Counted from the stretch's first letter, positions 6,466 to 17,330 are shown. The stretch is 64,000 bases of DNA from Klenkia soli (GCF_900103975.1 NZ_FNIR01000013.1:1-64000); one strand, 5' to 3'. The notes: generated from the letters alone by a model not told the origin. Made by a program: numbers and translations.

Positions 6466-8141
6466 CCGCGCCGCGGGTCGCCCCGCCGCCGCTGGCCGAG
6501 GGAGGTCTGCGGGTGCTCGCGCTGGGCGGGCTGGGCGAGATCGGCCGCAACATGGCCGTGCTGGAGTTCGCCGGGCGGTTGCTGGTGATCGACTGCGGCG
6601 TGCTGTTCCCCGAGGCCGAGCAGCCCGGCGTGGACCTGATCCTGCCCGACTTCTCCGTCGTCGAGGACCGGCTGGACGACGTCGAGGCCGTCGTCCTCAC
6701 GCACGGGCACGAGGACCACATCGGCGCCGTGCCCTACCTGCTGCGGCTGCGACCGGACATCCCCCTCGTGGGCTCGCGGTTCACCCTGGCGCTCGTGGCG
6801 GCCAAGCTGCGCGAGCACCGGATCGTGCCGCAGCTGGTCGAGGTCGCGGCCGGTGACCACCACCGGGCCGGGCCCTTCGACACCGAGTACGTCTGCGTCA
6901 ACCACTCGATCCCCGACGCGCTCGCCGTCGCCGTGCACACCCCGGCCGGCACGCTGGTGCACACCGGGGACTTCAAGATGGACCAGCTGCCGCTGGACGG
7001 GAAGCTCACCGACCTGGGCGCCTTCGCCCGGCTCGGCGCGGCCGGCATCGACCTGCTGCTCAGCGACTCCACGAACGCCGAGGTGCCCGGGTTCGTCACC
7101 AGCGAGCGCTCGATCGGGCCGGTGCTGGACACCGTGTTCGCCGGTGCGCGGCAGCGGCTGGTGGTGTCGAGCTTCGCCAGCCACGTGCACCGCATCCAGC
7201 AGGTGCTCGACTGCGCTGCCCGGCACGGCCGCCGGGTGGCGCTGGTCGGGCGCTCGATGGTCCGCAACATGGGGGTCGCCCAGGAGCTGGGTCTGCTGCA
7301 CGTGCCCGCGGGGCTGCTGGTGCCCGTCGACGAGGCCACCGCGCTGCCGCCGCACCAGGTCGTGCTGGTCAGCACCGGCTCGCAGGGTGAACCGCTCAGC
7401 GCCCTGGGGCGCATGGCGGCCGGCACCCACGCCCAGGTCACCATCCAGCCCGGCGACACCGTGGTGCTGGCCAGCTCGCTGGTGCCGGGCAACGAGACCG
7501 CCGTCTACAAGGTGATCAACGGGCTGGCCCGGCTGGGCGCGACCGTGGTGCACAAGGAGACCGCCCGCGTGCACGTCTCCGGGCACGCCCCGGCCGGGGA
7601 GCTGCGCCTGCTGCTGCAGGTCGCGAAGCCGGCGCACCTGCTGCCGGTGCACGGCGAGTGGCGGCACCTGCGTGCCCACGCGGCGATCGCCGCCGAGGTC
7701 GGCCTGCGGCCCGAGCAGGTGCTGCTCGCCGAGGACGGCGTCGTGGTCGACCTGGTCGACGGCGTCGCGTCGGTCGTGGGCGCGGTGCCGGTCGGCAACG
7801 TCTACGTGGACGGGCTGGCCGTCGGCGACGTGGGGGAGGAGTCGCTGCAGGCCCGCCGGATCCTCGGCGACGAGGGGTTCGTGGCGCTGACCGTCGTCGT
7901 CGAGCCGGGCACCGGGACCGTGGTGGCCCCGGTGCACCTGTCCTCGCGCGGCTTCTCCGACGACCCCGCCGTGTTCGCCCCGGTGCTCGAGCTGGTCGAG
8001 GAGGCGCTGCGGCGGACCCTGGCCGACGGCCCGGTCGACAGCCACCGGCTGGCCCAGGTGGTGCGCCGCACGGTGGGCACCTGGGTGTCCCAGACCCACC
8101 GCCGCCGCCCCATGATCATCCCGACGGTCCTGGAGGTCTGA
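6462..8141 (+). CDS. rnj: Ribonuclease J
   Basis: 559-aa metallo-beta-lactamase/beta-CASP ribonuclease with 5'-3' exo- and endonuclease activity in mRNA decay and rRNA maturation. The zinc motif HGHEDHIG sits at residues 81-88. The beta-CASP core follows (SDSTNAEVPG; SSFASHVHRIQQV; VLVSTGSQGEPLSALGRMA), then LLPVHGEWRHLRAHA and the C-terminal domain ending RRRPMIIPTVLEV. Length matches the single RNase J of other actinobacteria. GTG start overlaps the dapA stop by 4 nt. A hairpin at 8208-8253 can end the transcript. Confidence 0.96.
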   Translation: MTAPRVAPPPLAEGGLRVLALGGLGEIGRNMAVLEFAGRLLVIDCGVLFPEAEQPGVDLILPDFSVVEDRLDDVEAVVLTHGHEDHIGAVPYLLRLRPDIPLVGSRFTLALVAAKLREHRIVPQLVEVAAGDHHRAGPFDTEYVCVNHSIPDALAVAVHTPAGTLVHTGDFKMDQLPLDGKLTDLGAFARLGAAGIDLLLSDSTNAEVPGFVTSERSIGPVLDTVFAGARQRLVVSSFASHVHRIQQVLDCAARHGRRVALVGRSMVRNMGVAQELGLLHVPAGLLVPVDEATALPPHQVVLVSTGSQGEPLSALGRMAAGTHAQVTIQPGDTVVLASSLVPGNETAVYKVINGLARLGATVVHKETARVHVSGHAPAGELRLLLQVAKPAHLLPVHGEWRHLRAHAAIAAEVGLRPEQVLLAEDGVVVDLVDGVASVVGAVPVGNVYVDGLAVGDVGEESLQARRILGDEGFVALTVVVEPGTGTVVAPVHLSSRGFSDDPAVFAPVLELVEEALRRTLADGPVDSHRLAQVVRRTVGTWVSQTHRRRPMIIPTVLEV

Positions 8142-8207
8142 GCACACTGTCGCGCTCCGCGCTCCAACCGCGGCCACGTAGTCGCTCGCTCTGCGACGAG
8201 CGCGTCC

Positions 8208-8253
8208 GTGCATCCGCGGCGGGAGGACTCCGTCCCCCGCGCCGCAGATGCAC
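8208..8253. terminator. Terminator hairpin between convergent rnj and S9 peptidase
   Basis: gtgcatc (8208-8214) pairs with gatgcac (8247-8253), then gcggcg (8216-8221) with cgccgc (8240-8245) after one mismatch, and a further ggga/tccc pairing inside. It lies between two converging stop codons, so it can serve both genes. Confidence 0.65.
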
Positions 8254-8258
8254 CGTGC

Positions 8259-10199
8259 CTACGGGCGGACCACCTCGATGGGCGTGATGCCTTCGGCATC
8301 GGGCAACCCGAACCCCAGCATCTGGGCGTAGAAGGACAGCTCGCCGTCCAGCGCGGCGCGGATGTTCTCGGCGCGCCGGAAGCCGTGCTGCTCGCCGGGG
8401 AACAGCAGGTAGGCGTGCGGCACGCCCTTCTCGCGCAGGGCGGCGACCATCATCTCGGCCTGCTCGGGCGGCACCACCCGGTCCTCCGAGCCCTGGAAGA
8501 CCGCCAACGGGGTGGCCAGGGCGTCGACGTGGTGGATGGGGGAGCGCTCGGCGTAGACCGCCTCGCCCGCCGGCCACGGCGCGATGAGCTCGTCGAGGTA
8601 GCGGGACTCGAAGGAGTGCGTGTCGGCGGCGAGCGCGGCGAGGTCGGCGACGCCGTAGTGGCTGGCCCCGGCGGCGAACACCCCGGGCCGGAAGGTGAGC
8701 GCGGCCAGCGTCGTGTACCCACCGGCCGACCCGCCGCGGATCACCGCCCGCGCCGGGTCCACCCGCAGGTGCGCCGGTGCGTCGTCGGAGGACAGGTACC
8801 GGACGACGGCCACGACGTCGTCCAGGTCGGCGATGCCCCAGCGGCCCTGCAGCGCGTCGCGGTAGGCCCGGCCGTAGCCGGTCGAGCCGCGGTAGTCGAC
8901 GTCGGCGACGGCGAACCCGCGGGAGGTCCAGTACTGCACGGCCAGGGTCAGGACCGGGGACGCCGCGGCGGTGGGCCCGCCGTGCACGACGACCACCAGC
9001 GGGGGCAGCTCGCCGTCCGGGGCGGTGACGTCGGGGTTGGTGGGCGGGTAGACCAGCGCGTGCGCCTCGGTGATGTCGTCGAGGTCGGTCGTCGGGAAGG
9101 CGACGTGCTCGGGCCGCGAGAACCAGGCCTCGTCGACGTCCTGCGGCGCCGGCCGCAGCACCTCGACCTCCCCGCCGGCGACGTCGACCCGGACCACCTC
9201 GGCCTTCGAGGTGGGTCCGCCGGCCACGCACACGACCGCGGTGCCGGCGGCGCGCAGCTGGGCGAAGGACCCGTACCGGGTGTCGAGCTCCCGGGGGCCG
9301 CCGGGCTCGAGGACGGCGAGCCGGTCGGCGCCGTCGCGGCCGTGGGCCACCACGAGCCGACCGTCGGGCAGCTCGGCGTACCGGCTCGCCCCGAAGACCC
9401 ACTGCGGGCCGGCCATGTCCGACCCCGGGTCCAGCAGCAGCTCGGGGGAACCGCCGGGGCGCCAGCGGTACAGCGCCCAGACCCCGGTGCGGTCGGCGAA
9501 GAACAGCAGGGAGCCGTCCGCCGACCACGAGGGCTGGACGACGGACTCGCCGCCACCGCCGGCCACCACGGTCTCGGCGCCTTCGGCACCCCGCACCACC
9601 AGCTGGGCGGCGTCCCAGGGCATGTCCGGGTGCTGCCACTGCAACCAGCACAGCGACCCGTCGGGGCCCAGGCGCGGGTCGGAGACGAAGTCCGGTCCGC
9701 CCACCAGCACCTCGACCGCGCCGTCGGGGGCCACGGCGACCACCTCGTGCACCACCTCGGCGGCGTCGCCGGAGACCGTGTGGGTCTCCCGCACGCACAG
9801 CACCTGACCACCCGGGGTCACCGACAGGTCGGCGTAGCGCACACCCGCCGTGATCTCCGGGGCCGTGGTCAGCGGCTCCGGGTCGGCGCCGGGGACCACC
9901 CGGTACAGGCGCTGGTCGGCGAAGTCGGTGAAGAACACCGCGCCGCCGCCCACCGTCCACGCGCCGCCGCCGTACTCGTGCACCCGGGTGCGGGCGTTCC
10001 ACGGCGCGGGGAGCAGGTCGGTGGTCGTGCCGTCGGGCGCCCGGCGCACCAGCACGGTCCGGCCGCCCTCGGACGCCCGGGACTCGGCCCACCAGACGAC
10101 GTCGCCGTCGACGACGACCTCGCCCAGCCGGGCCGCCGCCGCGACGACGAGCTCGGAGGTGATCGGGGTGGGCCAGGAACCGAACGGCAGCGTCTCCAT
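8259..10199 (-). CDS. S9 family prolyl-oligopeptidase-type serine peptidase
   Basis: 646-aa protein: an N-terminal beta-propeller (about residues 20-380; repeats such as [21 protein letters not shown]) followed by an alpha/beta-hydrolase domain. The nucleophile Ser is in GGSAGG (about residue 489), the Asp in [11 protein letters not shown] (about 572) and the His in GEQHGFRR (about 604). The family includes acylaminoacyl-peptidases and dipeptidyl-peptidase-like enzymes. No signal peptide is visible, so it is probably cytosolic peptide turnover. Start ATG 10199 ([12 protein letters not shown]) has TAGCGT 8 nt upstream; the longer open frame is the shadow of ftsK. It is divergent from ftsK. Confidence 0.92.
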   Translation of the reverse strand: METLPFGSWPTPITSELVVAAAARLGEVVVDGDVVWWAESRASEGGRTVLVRRAPDGTTTDLLPAPWNARTRVHEYGGGAWTVGGGAVFFTDFADQRLYRVVPGADPEPLTTAPEITAGVRYADLSVTPGGQVLCVRETHTVSGDAAEVVHEVVAVAPDGAVEVLVGGPDFVSDPRLGPDGSLCWLQWQHPDMPWDAAQLVVRGAEGAETVVAGGGGESVVQPSWSADGSLLFFADRTGVWALYRWRPGGSPELLLDPGSDMAGPQWVFGASRYAELPDGRLVVAHGRDGADRLAVLEPGGPRELDTRYGSFAQLRAAGTAVVCVAGGPTSKAEVVRVDVAGGEVEVLRPAPQDVDEAWFSRPEHVAFPTTDLDDITEAHALVYPPTNPDVTAPDGELPPLVVVVHGGPTAAASPVLTLAVQYWTSRGFAVADVDYRGSTGYGRAYRDALQGRWGIADLDDVVAVVRYLSSDDAPAHLRVDPARAVIRGGSAGGYTTLAALTFRPGVFAAGASHYGVADLAALAADTHSFESRYLDELIAPWPAGEAVYAERSPIHHVDALATPLAVFQGSEDRVVPPEQAEMMVAALREKGVPHAYLLFPGEQHGFRRAENIRAALDGELSFYAQMLGFGLPDAEGITPIEVVRP

Positions 10200-10207
10200 G
10201 CCCTGTG

Positions 10208-10213
10208 ACGCTA
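10208..10213 (-). promoter_or_regulatory. -10 element of the S9 peptidase gene
   Basis: TAGCGT on the minus strand, 8 nt before ATG 10199. It suggests a leaderless transcript. Confidence 0.4.
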
Positions 10214-10268
10214 GTGCGGTGGTGCAGACACGCACTCCCGCCTGCCACACGGGCACCACGCACGCGAT

Positions 10269-10274
10269 TACCGT
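10269..10274 (+). promoter_or_regulatory. -10 element of ftsK (leaderless)
   Basis: TACCGT lies exactly 7 nt before ATG 10282. Confidence 0.5.
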
Positions 10275-10281
10275 CGGCGAC

Positions 10282-12861
10282 ATGCCTGCGCGCTCGTCCA
10301 CCTCGAACCGACGGCCGGCGGCCGGCGGGTCGTCGCGCAGCCGGCCGGCCACCACGTCGGCCCGCACCCCCGCCAAGAAGAAGGCGCCCGCCAAGCGGGC
10401 GCCGGCCAAGCGCGGCACCACCACCGCGGCCCGCCGTCCGGCGGCGAAGCGGCGCTCGGTCGGGGCCGGGCTGTGGTCGGCGGCCAGCGGCACCTGGTCG
10501 CTGCTGGCCCGCGGCGCGGGTGGGCTGGCCCGCTCGGTCGCCCGCCCCGACGAGACCGAGCCCCTGGCCCCCGAGCACCGCCGCGACGGCGTCGGCCTCG
10601 CCGTCCTCGGGCTGGCGATCGTCCTGGGGGTCACCGCCTACGTCGGCGACGTCGGGCCGGTCGGCTCGGGCATCGTCGGCGCCTTCCGCTGGGCCTTCGG
10701 TGCGCTGACCTACCTGCTGCCCGTCGTCCTGCTGCTGGCCGCGCTGCGCCTGCTGCGGCACGGGCCGCGCCCCGAGGCCCGCGGTCGGCTGATCATCGGC
10801 TGGATCTGCATCGTGCTCCCGGTGCTGGGGATCGCCCACCTGGTCACCGGCTCGCCCACCGGCACCGACCGGGACGCCGGCGGCGGGACCGTCGGCTGGG
10901 CGATCGGCAACCCGGTCGGCGCCGGCGTGGGCACCGCCGTCGGCGTGGCGCTGTTCCTGCTCGTGGTGTTCTTCGGCGTCCTGGTCGTCACCGCGACCCC
11001 CGTGCACCAGGTGCCCGAGCGGCTGCGCGGGTTCCTCGACCGCATCACCGGCCGCGGCGACGACGAGTACGACGACGAGGAGTACGACGACGCCGAGGAC
11101 GACGAGTTCGTCCCCGACCTCGGCCACGACGCCGACCCGCCGCAGCCGCGCAGCACCCGCCGCAGCCGCGCCCAGGCGGCCATGGAGGCGCTCCAGTCCG
11201 CCGCCGACACCACCGGCACCGGGGTCATCGACCTCGGGGACGTCGAGGGCGCCGGCGACGCGGTGGCGGTGGAACCCACCGCGTCGAGCGCGCTGCGCCG
11301 CCCGGTCGAGGACCGCACCCGGCGCGTCGAGCCGGAACTGCCGCCGATCACCGAGCCCGAGCAGATGGTCATCCAGCCCGTCGAGGGCGACTACGTCCTG
11401 CCGTCGCTGAACTCGCTGCGCCCCGGTGACCCGCCCAAGGCCCGCTCGAAGTCCAACGACATCGCCATCGAGGCGATCACCGGCGTGCTCGAGCAGTTCA
11501 ACGTCGACGCCGCCGTCACCGGGTTCACCCGCGGCCCGACGGTGACCCGCTACGAGGTCGAGCTGGGCCCGGCGGTCAAGGTCGAGAAGATCACCGCGCT
11601 GACCCGCAACCTGGCCTACGCCGTCGCCAACGACAACATCCGCATCCTGGCGCCGATCCCCGGCAAGTCCGCCGTCGGCATCGAGGTGCCCAACCTCGAC
11701 CGCGAGAAGGTCAGCCTCGGCGACGTCCTCCGGTCGGGTGCGGCCAAGCAGGACCCCCACCCGATGCTCGTCGGCCTGGGCAAGGACATCGAGGGCGGCT
11801 TCGTCTGCGCCAACCTGGCGAAGATGCCGCACCTGCTGGTCGCCGGTGCCACCGGTGCGGGCAAGTCCTCGTGCGTGAACTCGCTGCTCACGTCGCTGCT
11901 GCTGCGGGCCACCCCGGACCAGCTGCGCATGATCCTCATCGACCCCAAGATGGTGGAGCTCACGCCCTACGACGGCATCCCGCACCTGATCACGCCGATC
12001 ATCACCGACCCCAAGAAGGCCGCCACCGCGCTGGCCTGGCTGGTCGAGGAGATGGAGCAGCGCTACCAGGACATGCGCGCCACCGGGGTGCGGCACGTCG
12101 ACGACTTCAACCGCAAGGTCGAGCGCGGCGAGGTCGTGGCCCCGCCCGGCAGCGAGCGCGTCTACCGCCACTACCCCTACATCCTGGCGATCGTCGACGA
12201 GCTGGCCGACCTGATGATGGTCGCCGCCCGCGACGTCGAGGAGTCGATCGTCCGCATCACGCAGAAGGCGCGTGCGGCCGGGATCCACCTGGTGCTGGCC
12301 ACCCAGCGGCCCTCGGTCGACGTGGTCACCGGGCTGATCAAGGCCAACGTGCCCTCCCGGCTGGCCTTCTCGACCTCCAGCCTCACCGACAGCCGGGTCA
12401 TCCTCGACCAGCCCGGCGCGGAGAAGCTGATCGGCATGGGCGACGCCCTCTTCCTGCCGATCGGCGCGGGCAAGCCGCTGCGCGTGCAGGGCGCCTACGT
12501 CTCGGACGCCGAAATCGAGGCGGTCGTCGAGTTCACCAAGCGGCAGGCCGAGCCCGAGTACCGGGAAGAGGTCTTCACCGCCGCGGCCGGTGAGAAGAAG
12601 GAGATCGACGAGGACATCGGCGGTGACCTGGACCTGCTCGTCCAGGCCGTCGAGCTGGTCGTGACCAGCCAGTTCGGGTCGACGTCGATGCTGCAGCGCA
12701 AGCTGCGGGTCGGGTTCGCCAAGGCCGGCCGGCTCATGGACCTCATGGAGAGCCGCGGGATCGTGGGTCCCTCCGAGGGCTCGAAGGCCCGCGACGTCCT
12801 GCTCAAGCCCGACGAGCTCGACGCCACCCTCTTCCTCCTCCGCGGCGGCGGCGAGGCCTGA
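10282..12861 (+). CDS. ftsK: DNA translocase FtsK
   Basis: 859-aa septal DNA translocase that pumps chromosome termini through the division septum. Residues 1-60 are a basic Ala/Lys/Pro-rich tail with [14 protein letters not shown]-type repeats. Four membrane segments follow at about 104-121, 137-157, 170-188 and 216-238. Next come an acidic linker ([15 protein letters not shown]), the alpha/beta RecA-like motor with Walker [12 protein letters not shown] (about 520-530) and Walker [15 protein letters not shown], then the C-terminal gamma winged helix (about 780-850) that reads KOPS-like sites. Start ATG 10282 has TACCGT 7 nt upstream. It heads ftsK-rimO-pgsA. Confidence 0.96.
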   Translation: MPARSSTSNRRPAAGGSSRSRPATTSARTPAKKKAPAKRAPAKRGTTTAARRPAAKRRSVGAGLWSAASGTWSLLARGAGGLARSVARPDETEPLAPEHRRDGVGLAVLGLAIVLGVTAYVGDVGPVGSGIVGAFRWAFGALTYLLPVVLLLAALRLLRHGPRPEARGRLIIGWICIVLPVLGIAHLVTGSPTGTDRDAGGGTVGWAIGNPVGAGVGTAVGVALFLLVVFFGVLVVTATPVHQVPERLRGFLDRITGRGDDEYDDEEYDDAEDDEFVPDLGHDADPPQPRSTRRSRAQAAMEALQSAADTTGTGVIDLGDVEGAGDAVAVEPTASSALRRPVEDRTRRVEPELPPITEPEQMVIQPVEGDYVLPSLNSLRPGDPPKARSKSNDIAIEAITGVLEQFNVDAAVTGFTRGPTVTRYEVELGPAVKVEKITALTRNLAYAVANDNIRILAPIPGKSAVGIEVPNLDREKVSLGDVLRSGAAKQDPHPMLVGLGKDIEGGFVCANLAKMPHLLVAGATGAGKSSCVNSLLTSLLLRATPDQLRMILIDPKMVELTPYDGIPHLITPIITDPKKAATALAWLVEEMEQRYQDMRATGVRHVDDFNRKVERGEVVAPPGSERVYRHYPYILAIVDELADLMMVAARDVEESIVRITQKARAAGIHLVLATQRPSVDVVTGLIKANVPSRLAFSTSSLTDSRVILDQPGAEKLIGMGDALFLPIGAGKPLRVQGAYVSDAEIEAVVEFTKRQAEPEYREEVFTAAAGEKKEIDEDIGGDLDLLVQAVELVVTSQFGSTSMLQRKLRVGFAKAGRLMDLMESRGIVGPSEGSKARDVLLKPDELDATLFLLRGGGEA

Positions 12862-12872
12862 CAGCGGGCGCC

Positions 12873-12878
12873 TAAGCT
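12873..12878 (+). promoter_or_regulatory. -10 element of rimO
   Basis: TAAGCT lies 6 nt before GTG 12885, in the 23-bp gap after ftsK. It suggests that rimO-pgsA also has its own leaderless promoter. Confidence 0.45.
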
Positions 12879-12884
12879 GGCGTG

Positions 12885-14324
12885 GTGACCGCTGTACCCG
12901 CACTTCCCCTCACCGACCTCCCCTCCGGCGCCACCAAGGTGGCGATGGTGACGCTGGGCTGCGCCCGGAACGAGGTCGACTCCGAGGAGCTCGCGGGTCG
13001 GCTGGCCGCCGACGGCTACGAGCTGGTGGCCGACGCCGCCGACGCCGACGCCGTGCTGGTCAACACCTGCGGGTTCATCGAGACGGCGAAGAAGGACTCC
13101 GTCGACGCCATCCTCGAGGCCGGCGACGGCGGCGCGCAGGTCATCGCCGTGGGCTGCATGGCCGAGCGGTACGGCAGCGAACTGGCCACCGCGCTGCCCG
13201 AGGCCACCGTGCTGGGGTTCGACGACTACGGCGCGATCGGCGACCGCCTCGACGACGTCCTCGCCGGGCGTCCCCTGGTCCCGCACACCCCGCGCGACCG
13301 GCGCACCCTGCTGCCGATCAGCCCGGCCGACCGCACCCGTGCCGCCGTCGCGCCGAGCGCGCCGGCCATCCCCGGGCACGGCTGGCTCAAGCGCACCCGG
13401 CTCACCACCGGGCCGGTCGCCTCGCTCAAGCTCGCCTCGGGCTGCGACCGGCGGTGCGCGTTCTGCGCCATCCCCTCCTTCCGCGGGGCGTTCGTCTCCC
13501 GCCCGGTCGAGGAGGTGCTCGGCGAGGCGGTCTGGCTGGCCGGCCAGGGCGTGACCGAGCTGGTGCTGGTCAGCGAGAACTCCACCTCCTACGGCAAGGA
13601 CCTCGGCGACCTCCGCACGCTGGAGAAGCTGCTGCCGCAGCTGGCCGGCATCGCGGGCCTGGCCCGCATCCGGGTCGCCTACCTGCAGCCGGCCGAGCTG
13701 CGGCCCGGGCTGCTCGAGGTGATCGCCTCGACCCCGGGCGTCGCGCCGTACTTCGACCTCTCCTTCCAGCACAGCTCGCCGACCCTGCTGCGCCGCATGC
13801 GCCGGTTCGGCGGCACCGAGGACTTCCTCGGCCTCGTCGAGCGGGCCCGCGCGCTGGCCCCGGAGGCCGGGTTCCGCACCAACGTGATCCTCGGTTTCCC
13901 CGGCGAGACCGAGGCCGACGTCGCCGAGCTCGAGCGCTTCCTCACCGCCGCCCGGCTCGATGCGGTCGGCGTGTTCGGCTACTCCGACGAGGACGGCACC
14001 GAGGCCGCCCGCCTCGACGGCCACCTGCCCCAGCACGAGGTCGACGCCCGCGTCGCCCGCGTCACCGACCTGGTCGAGGAGCTCACCGCCCAGCGGGCCG
14101 AGGAACGCGTCGGGTCCACCGTCCAGGTGCTGCTGACCGAGCTGCAGGCCGACGGCACCTGGGCCGGGCACGCCGAGCACCAGGACCCCGACGCCGACGG
14201 CACGACCGCGGTGGCCGACGTCCCCGCCGGCGCCGTCCCCGGCCAGGTGGTGGCCGCCCGGGTGACCGGCACCGAGGGCATCGACCTGGTCGCGTCCTGC
14301 CTGGTCGGTGCCGGGGTCGTATGA
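12885..14324 (+). CDS. rimO: Ribosomal protein S12 methylthiotransferase
   Basis: 479-aa radical-SAM enzyme that adds a methylthio group to the conserved Asp of ribosomal protein S12. It has an N-terminal UPF0004 domain ([36 protein letters not shown]), the radical SAM motif C-x3-C-x2-C in [17 protein letters not shown] (about residues 187-194), and a C-terminal TRAM domain. The CAIPSFRG and LQPAELR segments distinguish RimO from MiaB, whose gene is at 45141. Adjacent GTG codons at 12882 and 12885 are both possible; 12885 has better spacing to the -10. The stop overlaps the pgsA start (ATGA). Confidence 0.95.
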   Translation: MTAVPALPLTDLPSGATKVAMVTLGCARNEVDSEELAGRLAADGYELVADAADADAVLVNTCGFIETAKKDSVDAILEAGDGGAQVIAVGCMAERYGSELATALPEATVLGFDDYGAIGDRLDDVLAGRPLVPHTPRDRRTLLPISPADRTRAAVAPSAPAIPGHGWLKRTRLTTGPVASLKLASGCDRRCAFCAIPSFRGAFVSRPVEEVLGEAVWLAGQGVTELVLVSENSTSYGKDLGDLRTLEKLLPQLAGIAGLARIRVAYLQPAELRPGLLEVIASTPGVAPYFDLSFQHSSPTLLRRMRRFGGTEDFLGLVERARALAPEAGFRTNVILGFPGETEADVAELERFLTAARLDAVGVFGYSDEDGTEAARLDGHLPQHEVDARVARVTDLVEELTAQRAEERVGSTVQVLLTELQADGTWAGHAEHQDPDADGTTAVADVPAGAVPGQVVAARVTGTEGIDLVASCLVGAGVV

Positions 14325-14998
14325 GCAGCACCCTGCCCGACCCGGCTGCCACCCCGCCCCAGTCGGTGCGGTTGGTGAACCTCCCCAACGCGCTCACCGT
14401 GCTCCGGCTGGCGGTGGTGCCGCTGTTCGCGTGGCTGCTGCTGGCCGACGGCGGCATGGACGACGGCCGGCGCTGGTGGGCCACGCTGTTCTTCGCCGGG
14501 GCGATCATCACCGACCGGTACGACGGCATGATCGCCCGGCGCACCAACCAGGTCACCGAGTTCGGCAAGATGGCCGACCCGATCGCCGACAAGGCGCTCA
14601 CCGGGTCCGCGCTGATCGGGCTCTCCGCCCTGGGGCTCCTGGCTTGGTGGGTGACCCTCGCGATCCTGGTCCGCGAGCTGGGGGTCACGCTGCTGCGGTT
14701 CTGGGTGATCCGGCACGGGGTCATCGCCGCCAGCCGCGGGGGCAAGGCCAAGACCGTCGTCCAGGCCCTGGCGATCGGGCTCTACCTCATGCCCCTCACC
14801 GGGGTGCTGGCGTCGGTCCGCTGGTGGTTCATGGGCGTGGCGCTGCTGCTGACCCTCGTCACCGGCATGGACTACGTGGTGCGGGCACTGCGGTTGCGGC
14901 GCACCAGCGCGCGGGCCATGCGCAACGCAGCCGCGCGGCGGGCCGCGGCCGACCACGGCACGGACGGCACCGGTCACCGCACCGACACCGCGGCATGA
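14321..14998 (+). CDS. pgsA: CDP-diacylglycerol-glycerol-3-phosphate 3-phosphatidyltransferase
   Basis: 225-aa membrane enzyme making phosphatidylglycerol phosphate from CDP-diacylglycerol. The CDP-alcohol phosphatidyltransferase motif D-x2-D-G-x2-A-R-x8-G-x3-D-x3-D is complete (D65, D68-G69, A72-R73, G82, D86, D90). Hydrophobic helices are visible at about 25-42, 52-64, 92-118, 140-160 and 165-182, and the C-terminus is basic. The start is set by the 4-nt ATGA overlap with rimO. In many actinobacteria a cinA-like gene follows pgsA before clgR; here only 136 bp separate pgsA from clgR. Confidence 0.93.
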   Translation: MSSTLPDPAATPPQSVRLVNLPNALTVLRLAVVPLFAWLLLADGGMDDGRRWWATLFFAGAIITDRYDGMIARRTNQVTEFGKMADPIADKALTGSALIGLSALGLLAWWVTLAILVRELGVTLLRFWVIRHGVIAASRGGKAKTVVQALAIGLYLMPLTGVLASVRWWFMGVALLLTLVTGMDYVVRALRLRRTSARAMRNAAARRAAADHGTDGTGHRTDTAA

Positions 14999-15042
14999 GG
15001 GGGAGCGGCACGGGGGGAACGAGCCGGGGTCCGGCAGCGTTC

Positions 15043-15053
15043 TGCCCAGAGCG
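15043..15053 (+). promoter_or_regulatory. Possible ClgR operator upstream of clgR
   Basis: tgcccagagcg matches 8 of the 9 specified positions of the ClgR core CGCYNANRGCG as I recall it from corynebacteria (only the first base differs); flanking positions match poorly. It lies 82 bp before clgR, where autoregulation is known in relatives. A TACCGT -10-like hexamer follows at about 15095-15100. Confidence 0.3.
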
Positions 15054-15134
15054 GACGCGGCCCGTCCGGCCGGTCGGGAGCGGCCACCGGGCGTACCGTG
15101 ACGGCACGACCACCGATCGGGACAGGAGACGGCG

Positions 15135-15488
15135 ATGACGCTGCTGCGCACCCAGCTCGGCACCACCCTGCGCGGCCACCGGCTGCAGCAGCGACGGACG
15201 CTGCGCGACGTCTCCGGCGCTGCCCGGGTCAGCCTGGGCTACCTCTCCGAGGTCGAGCGGGGCCAGAAGGAGGCCTCCTCGGAGCTGCTGGCCTCGATCT
15301 GCGACGCCCTCGACGTCGAGCTGGCCGACCTCCTGGCCCAGGTGAGCGACGAGCTCCGGTCCGGCTCCACGGCCGCCCCGGTCACCCCGCTGGTCCCCAC
15401 GCCCGTCGAGCAGCCCTCCATCGAGCCCGCCCTCGCCCTCGTCGGCGCGCCCACCCGTCGGCGCGACCCCGTCTCGCTGGCCGCCTAG
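15135..15488 (+). CDS. clgR: ClgR-like XRE family transcriptional regulator
   Basis: 117-aa Cro/C1-type helix-turn-helix protein. Residues about 8-65 ([20 protein letters not shown], then [20 protein letters not shown]) carry the HTH with the recognition helix [17 protein letters not shown] typical of ClgR, the activator of clpP/clpC proteolysis and other stress genes in actinobacteria. The C-terminal tail is Pro/Val-rich and ends with hydrophobic residues (PVSLAA), a C-terminus of the type that makes ClgR itself a Clp substrate. AGGAG lies 9 nt before ATG 15135. Position downstream of ftsK-rimO-pgsA is the conserved one. The stop overlaps the convergent GH6 stop. Confidence 0.85.
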   Translation: MTLLRTQLGTTLRGHRLQQRRTLRDVSGAARVSLGYLSEVERGQKEASSELLASICDALDVELADLLAQVSDELRSGSTAAPVTPLVPTPVEQPSIEPALALVGAPTRRRDPVSLAA

Positions 15489-16480
15489 CCCACCAGGGCG
15501 GCGGCCAGCCCGGGGTCGAACTGGCCGGCGACCGTGCCCGGGCCGGTGCCGCAGTCGCCGTCGGACTCACCCGGCGGCTTGATCCACAGCAGGGCGTCCA
15601 CGTCGGGCCCCAGGCCCGGGTCGGTGGTCGGTGCCTGCCCGAGGCGCTGGTCGGCCGGGTTGCACCAGTCGGTGGTGCCGACGCCGTTGCGGCTGGTGTC
15701 CACCACGAGGCCCAGCTGCTGGCCGGTGCGGCCGGCCAGGTCCGCCGCGGCGGCCCGGCCGAACTCCACCGCGGTCGCGGTCGGGGTGTAGCTCGAGACG
15801 CCCAGGGCCAGGCCGCGGACGTGCTCCACGCCCACTGCGAGCAACCGGTCCACCAGCGCGGCCGGGTCGATCGACCAGTTGGCGGCCGAGCCGTCGAGGT
15901 ACACCTCGGCCTGCGGCGCGAGGGCGGCGAGGGTCGCGATGGCCCCGGCGAGCAGCTCCTCGCGGTCGCGGAGGCCGGCGTCGTCCAGGCAACCGGTGTG
16001 CACCAGGGCATCGGGTTCGAGGACGACGACGGCCTTGCGCGGGCCGATGCTGCGGGCGAAGGCGTCGATCCAGGCCCGGTAGGTCGCCGCATCGGCGGCG
16101 CCGCCGGCGGAGAACTGGCCGCAGTCCCGGTCGGGGATGGCGTAGGCCACCAGCACCGGGGTGGCCCCGGCGGCCGCCGCGGCGTCCACCACGTCGGCCA
16201 CGTCGTCCCGGACCTCGTCCACCGGGCCGGTGAACCACCGGGCGACGGGCTGCTCCGTGAGCGGGGCCAGGGTGGCTGCGCGCGGGTCGTCGGGGTGCTG
16301 CTGCACCCAGCGGGCCGCCTGGGCGTCGGGGTTGCCGAACAGCGGCCGCTGCGGGGTGAGTGCGGGGTCGTCGGCGTCGGCGGGTGCCGTCGTCCCCGGC
16401 TGGGCGGCGGTCGGCAGCCCCACCCATCCGGCGGCGGCGAGACCGACGAGCAGCACGACGCAGAGGACGGCGCGGCGCAC
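15485..16480 (-). CDS. Exported glycoside hydrolase family 6 protein
   Basis: 331-aa GH6 (cellobiohydrolase/endoglucanase) protein acting on beta-1,4-glucans. An N-terminal hydrophobic segment (residues 4-25) serves as signal peptide or anchor. GH6 signature 1 is YAIPDRDC (113-120) and signature 2 is VVLEPDALV (152-160) with the proton donor D157. Further family blocks are [17 protein letters not shown] and [14 protein letters not shown]. No carbohydrate-binding module is present. Start GTG 16480 has GGGGAGG just upstream. It stands alone between clgR and the TetR gene; cellulose-like polymer or capsule breakdown is plausible. Confidence 0.9.
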   Translation of the reverse strand: MRRAVLCVVLLVGLAAAGWVGLPTAAQPGTTAPADADDPALTPQRPLFGNPDAQAARWVQQHPDDPRAATLAPLTEQPVARWFTGPVDEVRDDVADVVDAAAAAGATPVLVAYAIPDRDCGQFSAGGAADAATYRAWIDAFARSIGPRKAVVVLEPDALVHTGCLDDAGLRDREELLAGAIATLAALAPQAEVYLDGSAANWSIDPAALVDRLLAVGVEHVRGLALGVSSYTPTATAVEFGRAAAADLAGRTGQQLGLVVDTSRNGVGTTDWCNPADQRLGQAPTTDPGLGPDVDALLWIKPPGESDGDCGTGPGTVAGQFDPGLAAALVG

Positions 16481-16649
16481 CCGACCTCCCCGCGGTGGTC
16501 GGCGGGCGGTCCGCCGAGCCTGCCCACGGTAGAGGCCCGGACGGGGTGGTGGGTGGTTGCGGCGGGCGGGACGACCCGGACGGGTGGGACGACACGAGCA
16601 CCGCTCTGCGGCCGACGTCCTTGACCCTCGGTGACGGGGATGGGACACA

Positions 16650-17321
16650 GTGTGTGTGAACCCGCTCCCGCTGCCCGACCGGTACTCGCCGCGCACGATC
16701 GAGGACACCGGCACCGTGCTCACCGCTGCGCCCCCGGCCGACGAGACCGGGCGGCACGCCACGGTGGTCCTCGGCGAGCTCCCGCTGCTCCGGCCCCCCG
16801 CCGGGACGTCGGCGGTGCACGCCCGGGCCGGGGCCACGCTGGCCCGCACCCGCCGCGGCCTGCTGGCCGGTGCGGCCGTCGCGTTCGCCGAGCACGGGCT
16901 CAAGCGGGCCACCATGCAGCACGTCGCCGCGGCGGCCGGGGTCGCCAAGGCCACGCTGTACAACCACTTCCGCACCAAGGACGACGTCGCCGCCGCCCTG
17001 GTCGAGGCCGAGCTCGCCCGGTTGGCCGGGCTGGCCGCCGGGCTGCCGCGCGAGCGCGCCCTGCTGGCCCTGGCCGAGGAGGTCGGCGGCCACCCGGTGC
17101 TCCGCCGGCTGGCGCAGACCGAGCCCGAGGTGCTGTCCCGCCTGCTGCAGGGCGCCGACGACGGCCGCTGCGCCGCCCGGGTGGCCTCCGCCCTGTTCGT
17201 CGACGACGACACCGCGGCCGTGGTGCTGTCCTGGCTGGTCGGCCTCGTGCTGCGCCCGGGCACCGCCGAGCAGCGGGGCCGCCAGGCCGCGACCATGGCC
17301 CGGGTGGCCACCGCGGGCTGA
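16650..17321 (+). CDS. TetR/AcrR family transcriptional regulator
   Basis: 223 aa. The HTH lies at about residues 70-110, with TMQHVAAAAGVAKATLYNHF (88-107) as the helix-turn-helix core, followed by a short ligand-binding region. The DNA-binding domain is preceded by about 60 residues without known domain (PLPLPDRYSPRT...), unusual for TetR; either this is a real extension or the true start is internal. GTG 16650 and GTG 16656 are both possible; acaca-g-tgtgt surrounds them (16646-16656). TTGACC at 16621 is a -35 candidate. It lies 22 bp upstream of the DUF4032 gene. Confidence 0.8.
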   Translation: MCVNPLPLPDRYSPRTIEDTGTVLTAAPPADETGRHATVVLGELPLLRPPAGTSAVHARAGATLARTRRGLLAGAAVAFAEHGLKRATMQHVAAAAGVAKATLYNHFRTKDDVAAALVEAELARLAGLAAGLPRERALLALAEEVGGHPVLRRLAQTEPEVLSRLLQGADDGRCAARVASALFVDDDTAAVVLSWLVGLVLRPGTAEQRGRQAATMARVATAG

Positions 17322-17330
17322 GCGGCGCGG

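Noticed and set aside
8116-12903. Very long open frame on the minus strand opposite ftsK and the S9 peptidase
   Set aside because: It is an artefact of high GC: low-complexity Arg/Gly/Val composition, no domain, and it lies opposite two clear genes.
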